In this document: positions 20,645 through 30,421 of the stretch, piece after piece
Numbering within the stretch: position 1 is the stretch's first letter
How the letters are laid out: each line of letters begins with the position of its first letter
DNA from: Pseudeuparius sepicola
Lineage: Eukaryota > Arthropoda > Insecta > Coleoptera > Anthribidae
Direction of reading: 5' to 3'
Length of the DNA stretch: 64,000 bases
NCBI GenBank assembly: GCA_963920635.1
Contig: OY987304.1
Span: forward strand, 33,046,365 to 33,110,364
Notes under the pieces: model-generated
What the model was told of the DNA's origin: nothing
Database searches by the model: none
What the model saw: the letters and a program-made list of their open reading frames with translations, nothing else
Made by a program: the position numbers and the translations under genes

Positions 20645-22900
20645 GACTGTCACAACCTTCTCAATCTTACAAGCCCTGGGCAAACATGTGGCAACGCCGC
20701 AGTGGGACGGTTAAACTGGTCTATGCAGTGTAGAGCACTCTGCACTTTGGCGTAGTTTATCTTTTCTAATAAATGTTCAATCCTCTTTTTAATTATAATT
20801 AAATGCATTTGTGAACTTTATTTCAATAATTGGGTACTTACCTAAGTAAGTAGGTACGTTTGTTTAACAGACAATAAAAGCAGTAACAAGTAATAAAATA
20901 TACACAGAAGTATAAGTATTTATAATAAATACGATTCCTGGTGGTGTGGATAGGTACATTTTGACAAATAATATGGTAAATTTGAGCAAATAGAGGAGAA
21001 TGCAACTCGTTGTAAGTCGAATTTTTGTGAGAATATTTCGCAAAGGACTCCATCAGGCAAATAATGATTACCTATCTTCCCTTATGGTTAAATTTGCATA
21101 AAAATACAAACAAGCGAACAGAGAACAGCATGTTGTGAAGGAGAGTAGGTAATCTCTTCTGATTGAAATGACAGTTAGGGTCAATTTCATAATACATTCA
21201 ACTAAATTATCTTTTGACTTTAAAATTAGGTAAAGAAACTTTTGCAACAGTGCTAAACAATGGTTGGATTGTTAGAAAACTCTTTTAATTTTAAAGGGTA
21301 CTTTAGTTTGTCTATGGAATAGGCACTTTCTCATTTTATTCTTAAATTTTCTTCCTTTGAGAAGCCCAACACGAATACAAGTTGACCACTTGCAATCAAA
21401 GAAAACCTAGCTACTTCAAATTATTATCATAATTTGAATTACAGCCGCAGGTATATAACTAAGTTCTAGCTTCCCTCGACTGTCCTAGGCATCTTGAGGC
21501 TTGAAATTGTAAAAGAACGATTCTTCACTCCGAACTTTTAGAGAAATGTTTAATTTTTCAAAAACAAAACAAATTTATAAATAAGCTGTCGCCAGCACTT
21601 CGGGCTGTCCGTTTCCACCCAGAGACACACTGCCTCGTCGTATCAATCTGGCGACGATGGCACTACCCGCACTACACAAATTAATTCTGGTAAATTTCTT
21701 GTAAAATCAACTGACAGGGAGTGACAGGCCATGCCGCGCAGACCCGCAAGCCATGTTGCCAGCTTTATCAACTTCAGGGCTTTCCTAAAGTCAGCTGTGG
21801 GACTGTGTGGCACACGCCGTGGTATTTTTGTGATCGCAGCATTGTAATATGTAACTTATAACAAAATATTATAATAGCTAGTATTTAAAGTATTGTTGTT
21901 TTGTCGCAAGAAGATAGGAAAACTTAGTTGCACGTTAAATTAGGTATCCAACCACTGCCCCTGTTTGTCTCCACATTAATCTCGTTTAAAAAGCAACTGG
22001 GTCTAATTTTCTTAATATCTGCCTTGGAGGTTACTGAAATGAAATGGTAATTGCATTATTAAATGGGACGAGAAAAGATAGTCGGCGATTTATTTTATGG
22101 CTATATTTACCTACTTACTTAAAATGTTATCAGTGCCGTACTTTATTTTACCGAATCAGAATGAAGTAAGTAATTTAGTTTATCCGTGTATAGGTATTTA
22201 AATATTATAGGATACAATGTAAACGTAATCGTTAATCGCACATAACAACCTCGAATGGAACTTTGCAAATCACAAGCTGCACGAAGACGTTCAATTAAAC
22301 TACCTAATAATTCTCTTGTACTAATTTGACCTTTGTGTAAGCCGACCTTTAAACCCTAGGGATAGACTATCGGCCATTAGTACCAATTCGGTTGCCATTT
22401 TGGTTAGATAATAATTATGCACATCTGTTTAAATATCAGAAACTGACTAGAGGTAAGTAACTTAAATTGTATGCAATACTCACTCAATCTGTATTAGGTC
22501 TGAAGCAGTTTTACAGAAAATATACCTAGAAATAGTAGGTACAGGGTAGCCCATCCAAGTGGAAAGTGTGTGACGTGAGACAAATTAACATAAAATCGAC
22601 ATTCAAAAAATGAATTTGTAGTAAAAATTAAGATTAATTGGGTGGTGTTCTCGAATATTATTATAATAAGGGATCGATAAGAAGTTGTCATTAAAATTGT
22701 TTTTGCAAAACAATAAAATATAATTTTTACCCAACAACTATTAGAGAACCGTTAAGTAGGTACCTAGTATTCCTGGTCATTCAGTTTTTTAAATAACTTC
22801 TGGTTTTAGCGGAAATGAAAGTGATTTTCTGTATTTTACAACACATTTCATTTAACCATTATTCAATACAAGTCCTTTTTTAATTATGTATCCAAGGATA
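20645..22900. other. unannotated DNA with a solo mariner end
   Basis: GTACAGGGTAGCCCATCCAA near 22540 looks like a single mariner inverted end without a partner. A GC-richer patch lies at about 21590-21830. No coding region recognised. Confidence 0.35.
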
Positions 22901-22902
22901 TA

Positions 22903-23770
22903 CAGGGTGCCCCATATGTATGGAATAATGCTTATATCTTCTTAAAAAATTTAGAAAAAAATGGTTTAAATAAAACTTACAGTGTGACCTATTCTGCATA
23001 ATCCTATCAAGTCGATTTTGTTTTACCTCTCATAATGTGGTTGCTATGGCAACGAACTTTTTTTTTTCAAATGGGATTATATCTTTTTTAATCGATTTTT
23101 GGAATCAGCTACTTATTCTGCATACAACAGCATAAAAAATCTATAGGTTACATAAGGAAAATTTTGAGAAATAGATTATTTTTATTTCTTCCGATTTAAT
23201 AGTGGACTTTATCAGTAAACTCGATGGAGGCAAAAAATATGCTACATTAAAATTGTTTGATGGTTCTGCCATAATGAGAATGGTAAATCTTTCGAATTCA
23301 GTTAAATGTACCATTTTAACTTGCAGGACATAAAATACCTACTGATTAAATTTATCGACCAATGAGAATTTTTTTATAAGAAAAGCAAAAAGAAAAGAAG
23401 CAAAACCATCACACAATTTTAATGTAGCATATTTTTTCCCTCCATCGAGTTTACTGATAACGTCCACTATGAAATCGGAAAAAATAAAAATAATTTATTT
23501 CTCAAAATTTTCCTTATGTAACCTATAGATTTTTTTATGCCGTTGTATGCAGAATAAGTAGCAGATTCCAAAAATCGATTAAAAAAGATATGATCCCATT
23601 TGAAAAAAAAAAGTTCGTTGCCATAGCAACCACATTATGAGAGGTAAAACAAAATCGACTTGATAGGATTATTCAAATAGGTCACACTGTAAGTTTTATT
23701 TAAACCATTTTTTTCTAAATATATTTTTTAAGAAGATATAAGCATTATTCCATACATATGGGACACCCTG
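22903..23770 (-). mobile_element. mariner foldback with about 370-bp arms
   Basis: CAGGGTGCCCCATATGTATG at the left and CATACATATGGGACACCCTG at the right are flanked by TA. The arms remain nearly identical reverse complements over about 370 bp, with an unpaired centre of about 120 bp (23276-23395) that contains the start of a transposase reading frame. Confidence 0.9.
23266..23314 (-). pseudogene. mariner transposase start codon region
   Basis: On the minus strand an ATG at 23314 begins MVHLTEFERFTILIMAE. This is the common N-terminal phrase of mariner-type transposases ('M-V-H-L-T-E-x-E-R-x-x-I-L-x-M'). The frame then enters the inverted arm, so the rest of the gene is gone. Confidence 0.6.
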
Positions 23771-24085
23771 TATAATTTCACCTATTTTACTTCAACCGTA
23801 TCAGAGATATTTAGGTACCAAAAAAGCTCCATCAAAGTAAGTAACACATGGTGTCTTGTGTCAGTATCTAATAATGTTCGATTCAAGTAGGGCGAACATT
23901 AGAACAGGATTTATGACAAATCAAGTTGGCCATGACATAATAAAACTGACAATCAAGTAGGCTGTCAATTCGACATTCCTACTTACCTGTCAGAATAATT
24001 TCGCTTCCTGTCGATCTAAATCTTCGATAGAGCTTACAAATCTATATGGATATTTATGAGAATACTAACTCTAAGTTTATACATA

Positions 24086-25351
24086 CAGGGTGTCCAATTT
24101 TAAAACTGTACAAATCCATAAAATTTTCATTTTTGGAGATAATCGCCTAAACTTTCTTTTGTTTGAAAGGCCTTCAAAAACCGCTTCTTTTGAACTTCCT
24201 GCCATTTTCTAAATGCAAATCCAGGGCCGGCTGCGATTTTTTATACCCCCGATTTTCACGAAATCCAATTAGCGATTTTTTTATTTAAAATCTGACCACA
24301 CAGCGTTAATCAGGACATCCCAGAACCCTTATATACCAAATTTGAATAAAAAATATACAGGGATTCCATTCTGCAGGGTGTCAAAGTTGAGCAAAATAGG
24401 AATTTTAAAGGCATCTGCCAAGTCAAGTGTGACATGGAATCCCCTCAAAATAGTTGAATGAATGGTCGACAGGACCACTCAAGGTATTGGTGTGAAAAGG
24501 TCCAATACAAAATATACAGAATGTTCTTATCTGCGCCATCTCAAATTACTGAATTTTTGGAACTTTATACGGTTCAAAAATCGAGTATATCTAAACCGCA
24601 CCACATACTATAAACGAACTAAATCTAAAAAATACAGAAGCGTGCCAGTCAGTAAGTAAATATCAGTTAATGTGGCTGATGTGCCGCAACAGGAAACTCA
24701 CAGAAAATGTATCATTTTAGACAGTGACTTTGTTGAGAAAGGTCCAATAATTTAAATTGTTTTTATTTGTTGGTTGGAATTTTGTAAAAAATTAATAACT
24801 TTTGTGTTTATTAATATTTCTTCAATGATTCCAGAGCACTCCTGACCAGTATAAAGTTTAATAAAAATTCAGAATTTTGAGATGGCTCAGAGAAAAATAC
24901 CCTGTATGTTTTTGTAGTAAATATTTTCACACCAACATTTTGAGTGGTCCTGTTGACCATGCAACTGTTTTGGCACACTTGACTCGCCAGATGTCTTTAA
25001 AATTCCTATTTTGCTCAATTTTGACATCCTACAGAATGGAACTCCCTGTATACTTTTACTCTACTCTACTTTTACTCTGTATACTTTTTGCTCAAATTTG
25101 GTATATGGGGGTTTTGGGGTGTTCTGATTAACGCTGTATGGTCATATTTTAAATAAAAAAAGTCGCTAAATGGTTTTAGTGAAAATCAGGGGTATAAAAA
25201 ATCGCAGCCGGCCCTGGATTTGCATTTTGAAAATGGCAGGCAGGTCAAAAGAAGCTGTTTTTGAAGGCCTTTCAAACAAAAAAAAAGTTTAGGTGATTAT
25301 CTCCAAAAATGAAGATTTTACGGATTTGTACAGTTTTAAAGTTGGACCCTG
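24086..25351 (+). mobile_element. mariner foldback, multi-end family, copy A
   Basis: CAGGGTGTCCAATTTTAAAAC at the left pairs with GTTTTAAAGTTGGACCCTG at the right, with TA at the left and the right tip eroded. The arms are about 500 bp. Inside each arm are further TACAGGGATTCCATTCTGC-type and TACAGAATGTTCTTA-type blocks, as if several mariner ends were stacked. Copies B (49733-50944) and C (56281-57544) share this inner order. Confidence 0.85.
24575..24756 (+). pseudogene. mariner transposase tail remnant (copy A)
   Basis: In the loop the plus strand gives TAPHTINELNLKN, then TEACQSV, then CRNRKLTENV and a stop. It parallels the pattern 'T-x-P-x-T-I-x-E-L...I-x-x-A-C' near the C-terminus of mariner transposases and the corresponding loops of copies B and C. 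Frameshifts are present. Confidence 0.45.
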
Positions 25352-25639
25352 TAGGTATATTTTATTATTTCTCATAAAGATATCTAAAATACTTATCACG
25401 GCATTTTTCTTTCAAAAACATTTTTAAACTGTAACTATTATAGATTCAGCAACAAAATTTCAAAGTAAATTGCCAGGTAAGTAGAAATGTTACATTGACA
25501 GCCTACTTGATTGTCAATTTTATTATAATGGCTGACTTGATTTTTCAAAAATCTGGTTCTAATGTTTGGCGTACACAAAAGACCGTGATATCTAGCTCGA
25601 TGAAACTTTTTTGGTAAATATCTCGGAAACGGTCGGAGA

Positions 25640-25869
25640 CAAATAATTCAAATTAAGTATCAAACGAATCCCATAACGTTTAAAACCGAAATGTGTAAGT
25701 TGGTCCTAAACAAGAATCCGTCGTCAGTTTAGTCCTAAAAAATCGCCAATAGCACTTTTCCAAAATTTTCAGAGAGCTATTCAACAAAAAAGTTTTTCAA
25801 AATCGGCGCACAAATGAAAATTTTAGAGGGGTGGCTTACCCTTAAGTGGGACACACTGTCAAAAGGTCA
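25640..25869. other. unannotated spacer
   Basis: No feature recognised. Confidence 0.35.
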
Positions 25870-26401
25870 AAATCCAAATTGGTGTATCCCATCTCTCCTC
25901 GTCTGTTGAACAAAAATTTAAAACGATTTATATCGTTTCACATTGGTCCGAGCAAAAAAAGTGTGGGGACAAAAATTACAAAGCTTGGAATTTGCAACAT
26001 TTTTTGCTGCGGGACGAACTTTTTTTTACTTAATTCCCAAAAAGATAGACGGCGCCAAAGTTTCCAAAAAACAGTTTTTCCGTATTTTCCCCTAAAAAAA
26101 TTAGTTTAAACCGGAAAACCAAGGCGAACGCGGAGAACCGTTCGGGACTAAAAATCCAAATTGGTGTATCCCAACTCTCCTCGTTTGTTGAACAAAAATT
26201 TAAAACGATTTATATCGTTTCACATTGGTCCGAGCAAAAAGTGTGGGGACAAAAATTACAAATCTTGGAATTTGCAACATTTGTTGCTGCGGAACGAACT
26301 TTTTTTTACTTAATTCCCAAAAAGATAGACGGCGCCAAATTTTCCAAAAAACAGTTTTTCCGTATTTTCCCCTAAAAAAATTAGTTTAAACCGGAAAACC
26401 A
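25870..26401 (+). repeat. 250-bp tandem duplication with a 31-bp junction insert
   Basis: 25870-26120 and 26152-26401 are about 97-98% identical by eye. The 31 bp between them contain GGCGAACGCGGAGAACCGTT followed by CGGGAC, a short inverted CGAACG/CGTTCG motif. A near copy of that motif recurs at 27075-27101, directly before the Harbinger-like element. Confidence 0.9.
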
Positions 26402-27103
26402 AAAGCTCTTAAAACATTAGGTAATTTAAATTGAGAAAATCACCAGTTTTTTAGATTAAAATTTTTTCGTAACAAGAGTAACAGCATTTCAGAAATTCAG
26501 CTTTCCCGCGCAGAAATCTGGTTGAGATAATTGTAAATCTAAAGTTGGTCTTGCAAGAATTTGTATTTCAACTTCTTCGGTCAATGAAAGACTTAAAAAG
26601 TTAACTTTCAATATGTCCTGCACACTATTTTTCATTTTGTTTATTTATTACAAGTAGAGTGGAAAACTATACGAGTTATTGAAAATTTTAAGATTCTATG
26701 TTATATTGATAAACCAAGAAATTGCAAATCGATATACAATGTGTCTCGGATAGATAGATAGAACAACGGTTAAATGGGCAAAAAGTTGCACAATTTTGAG
26801 GTCAATAAAATGGTACAGATTTCTAATATCTTTTTTCGTTTTTGAGTTATTTTGAAGAAAGTGAAATTTTGCATTTTCGATTTCATTTTTTTCTGAAGCT
26901 GTTATCACAGATAGGAAAAAAAGAAAGCCACTTTTTCACTTTTTAACGGACTTTAAGATGGCGTTTTTAGATTTGTTCTACAACATTTGGTTCTTTGAGA
27001 AACCATCTTCAACTTATTTTTTTCCAAATAAAATAAAAAACTCGTAAAAATAAATAACTCGTTTTTTAATAACAGGCGAACGCGAAGCACCGTTCGGGAC
27101 CAA
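26402..27103. other. unannotated AT-rich DNA
   Basis: Nothing recognised apart from the short GC-rich motif at 27075-27101 noted with the duplication upstream. Confidence 0.4.
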
Positions 27104-27355
27104 GTGCACGGTCACACATAAGGCGGACGGCGGCGGATTGGAGAGCAGAGCGGAGATGGTAGCGGAGCGTTCAAAACAATAGGAAGCCTACTGTCGTGTC
27201 CACACAGACCGTGGAGAGGGGAGCGGAGTGTAGGCGTGTTTGCTCGCTGGTAACGGAGCGTTCAAGTCAGTTTGACATTTTTCGGCGTATTGGCGCCTAT
27301 TTAACCTCGAAAATAGAGCGTTGTATTCTTATATACCTACTTAATAATAAACAAT

Positions 27356-27550
27356 ATGGATTGCGAAATGCTAATTAGTGAAGTTTTTAGTCGCATACCC
27401 CTATGGGGCACAACTCATGCACAAAACCACAACCGAGCTGTTTTAAACAAACTTTTGGTCGAGATTTCCCAAATTATTTTTGTACAGATGGTTTATTTCA
27501 TGTACCCACACTGCACGTTTATTTTGCAAAATCCCAAATTTGGGTTGTGA
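27356..27550 (+). pseudogene. MADF-like DNA-binding domain fragment
   Basis: The ATG at 27356 opens MDCEMLISEVFSRIPLWGTT followed by NHNRAVLNKLLVEIS. L-I-x-E-V-x-x-x-P-x-L-W...N-R...I matches the first helices of a MADF (Myb/SANT-like in Adf-1) domain, with the characteristic L-W. The protein is cut after about 40 residues: a TTTTTGTACAG motif at 27478-27488 could be a splice acceptor or chance, and a foldback inserts at 27551. In PIF/Harbinger elements such a protein helps the transposase bind DNA. The family call is by eye. Confidence 0.45.
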
Positions 27551-27951
27551 AATTCCTCGGAAAAAATAGGCATGCCGTTAGGGTGGGTCCAAAGTAGTAT
27601 TTTAATAATTAATTTTTCCACGTTTCTGAACAGGCTGCCAATGAGGAGTATGCAAGTTCTTATTATGAAAATGCTGAAAAAAAGATGGCATATCTTTCGC
27701 GCATGTCCAAGTACTGTTTAAATTGAATGTTATTTAATCATTTCAACGAGTTATTCGATGTAAAGTGTACTTGGACATGCGCAAACGGTATGCCATCATT
27801 TTTTCAGCATTTTCATAATAAGAACTTGCATACTTCTCATTAGCAGCCTGTTCAGAAACGTGGAAAAATTAATTATTAAAATACAAGAACACGTGGCAAT
27901 AATAGCCCTTTGGACCCACCCTAACGGTATGCCTATTTTTTCCGAGGAATT
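27551..27951. mobile_element. 400-bp foldback MITE inserted in the Harbinger-like element
   Basis: AATTCCTCGGAAAAAATAGG at the left and its inverse ending TCCGAGGAATT at 27951. The arms (about 27551-27716 and 27767-27951) match closely. The right arm has an extra insert of about 25 bp near 27884-27910. The loop is about 50 bp. No coding potential. Confidence 0.85.
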
Positions 27952-28771
27952 TTTTTATTTTGAAGTTCATTATCAAACACATGGCAGCCTGTATAAAATC
28001 ATATCAAAACGCATATTTTTCGAATAATTGAAAACTAAGTTTTTCACATGAAGAACCCAGGATGACTCTCTGATTCATAGCTTATTATTGTGAGAATATG
28101 TGCCACATAATAACCTTTGAAAGGCATACTGAGTAAAATCACGTCCAAAAATCTGTCACTATCTCCCGGTCCATACTGTCCGCCATAGACATACCCAAAT
28201 AGAAGACATCCGTAATCCATAGTCTAAATTTGGCACAATATTCGCTAGTAGCGCCGGCGCTAGCATCTGGGTGAACTATTTCTAGGGAGGCGGGAATTTT
28301 AAATATTTTTGAGAGACTCGTTTATTTATGATCTCCTATTTTAAAGTTTTATTTTCTTTAAAAATTTAAAACAAAAACAAATGGGTCGTTCACCGCAAAA
28401 CAGTATTAATAGTTTTACGAATCAACGACACATTAGTTTTTCTTTAAAAACTTTTAAAGTTAATGCAAAATTTTAAAATAAAAGATAACTAGGTACGTAA
28501 ACTAAAGAAGAAAACAAAATTTTAGTTTGTGAACATTTTAATACATTCAATAATACAAGCAATAAGTAATATAAGGAAACAGAATGCAAGTCAGATGACA
28601 TCGTTGACATTCACAAGAATGACAATATTTATCTGGGTTGTGCAGTAACTTGCTTCCATATTTCCAGGACCTTTCGAAGCGTCTTATATTTGGGTTTGTC
28701 TATGCTCTCCGCTTTCCGCCCTGCTCTCGCTCTCCGGTCCGCCGTCCGCGATATTATGTGTGGCCGTGCAC

Positions 28772-29794
28772 TAATAGAGGCCGAACCGCGCGAGAACGGG
28801 CAGTCGCGGCACGGGCGGAACTAAAACCCTTCAGTTCGGCGGAAAAACTTTCAGCCTCAGACCAAGCGCACAATCGCGCTCCCTACGTGCCCCCTCGCGC
28901 CCCGTCGTGTCCCCCTCTCGTCCCCCTTTTCCGCGAAATCCGGCTGTTTACTTTCCTAGAAATAACCCCCTCCCGAAGACTTTATCCACTTCGCGCTGCG
29001 CTATTTCCCTTTGAACAAAGGCGACAACAAACCACGAGCTTGGCACCGTTGCCAAATGTATCAGAATCGTCATTATTCACAAGTCTACGGTATGGATTTA
29101 AATGAGAGGTGTTGTATAATTGACAACCTTGTCGTCAATGAGCCATCGAAGTAGGGATAGATAGAAAGTAGCTGATTCCTCACGAAGATGCATTCAAAAC
29201 ATGGTATAGTGGGTATACTAAACAGTGATCATTCCGAGCATTCCTGCGAAGTGTGTGGTTAAATTGCCTGATTGCCCGAACTGAAACTGTACGTTACCTG
29301 TCAGTTGTTTGCGGGTGTATTTTCTACTCGGGGGCTGTAGCCCAACAGCCCCTATGGCTGAGCCGCCACTAAGATACATACTAAAAAATTGTAGGCCATG
29401 AAAATTCAATTATGGTTTTCTGCTTACCTTCGAGCTGTTCGTTACTTGAAGGTAAATAGATTAGAGTAAATAATAGCACCCGCATGTAACCGAGAGTTGG
29501 GGAGAGTCGGGTAACTGTGCGCACTTAAGCCAAAATTGCCAAATCTCGCGAAGTAACAATAATGTTATATCTATATATTTCTTACAAAGATACATTATTA
29601 TCTTGGCTACAATACCGAATAGTTAGTTTTTAATAATAATTTACAGCATGGCCGTGAAACACAAAATTTATAAAAGTAGAGAGTAGAGTTGCGTTCGAAT
29701 ACCCGACCTATGCTACCTAAACACTTGTAATACTAGGGAGGAAATGGCAATCTCCTAGATTATCATACATCTATATTTTTCTACGTCATAAGTA
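28772..29794. other. GC-rich patch then intergenic DNA
   Basis: 28772-28970 is much richer in G and C than the surroundings and holds an open frame through 29105 that I do not trust as a gene, because it begins inside the neighbouring inverted repeat. A small inverted stretch GGGGCTGTAGCCC / ACAGCCCC lies at 29331-29360. The rest is featureless. Confidence 0.35.
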
Positions 29795-30057
29795 GGGTAA
29801 CTACCCCAGTGATTGGCCTATAGGTAGTCATTGGCCACATTGCTTTATTTTCTCAAAAGATAAAACGTAGGTGTCACAATCTGATTTTCCAATACTGCCA
29901 ACTGATAGTTTCAAGCGTCTTCTTCCTTGCGGTTTTTATTGTTTGTAAGTTGGCAATGCATTTTAGTAATGGCCGCTAATAGAAAACCACGGTTTTGACG
30001 TCCGCCGCTAACTGAGCAATTGACAGTTCAATGTGATAAGCCCATGAGTATCCTTAG

Positions 30058-30407
30058 GTGAGTAAAATATAGTCAATTCTCTGTAGTTAATGTCTAACTA
30101 TAATTTTCTCAATATTGTAAGATATTTACCGATCGTTTTAAAATATTTTAGAACACTTAACCTTAAATTATAATTAATTTTTTACCCGGCCAATCACTAA
30201 CATCGAATATCAATATAAAATAAAATGACTGGTAAAATGTAATTTTACAAAACTTGGGTGTATTATTATTAATTATTAAGGGCCATCAGTAGTTCATCAA
30301 AATGTTATAATATTAACATATTTGAAATACATTAGTCAGTCGTTGGCCAGAGGCCAATAACTAATTCTAATAGAAGGCCAATAATTGGATATCATGTTTA
30401 ATTTCAG
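30058..30407 (+). other. probable 5' UTR intron of the pogo gene
   Basis: A good donor TTAG|GTGAGT at 30054-30063 and a pyrimidine-rich acceptor TTTAATTTCAG ending 30407 frame 350 bp upstream of the start codon at 30422. Removing it would place the ATG 14 bases after the exon junction. This is prediction from splice consensus only. Confidence 0.45.
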
Positions 30408-30421
30408 TTTGAATCACAAAA

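Larger units (their letters stand above)
23800..25632. mobile_element. outer inverted-repeat element enclosing a second one
   Basis: The arms at about 23800-24003 and 25463-25632 are reverse complements, with blocks AATCAAGTAGGCTGTCAAT, CTACTTACCTG and GAGATATTTA. The whole of the element at 24086-25351 sits in the loop. It is therefore an older foldback that received a younger one. Its exact ends are unclear. Confidence 0.6.
27104..28771 (+). mobile_element. PIF/Harbinger-like element (tentative)
   Basis: GTGCACGGTCACACATAAG with GCGGACGGCGG at 27104-27135 pairs with the inverse at 28698-28771 (CCGCCGTCCGCG, TATGTGTGGCCGTGCAC). GC-rich GGAGAGCAGAGCGGA-type DNA follows in both arms. It holds a MADF-like coding piece, the kind of second protein PIF/Harbinger elements often carry. 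No transposase remnant was seen, so the superfamily call is an inference. Confidence 0.5.

Noticed and set aside
28638..29105. 155-codon open frame in GC-rich DNA
   Set aside because: It starts inside the right inverted repeat of the Harbinger-like element, is dominated by Pro/Arg/Ser from GC-rich sequence, and has no domain. Probably a composition artefact.
29331..29360. Possible LTR or terminator hairpin (GGGGCTGTAGCCC / ACAGCCCC)
   Set aside because: No paired repeat, primer site or coding region nearby to support an LTR element.
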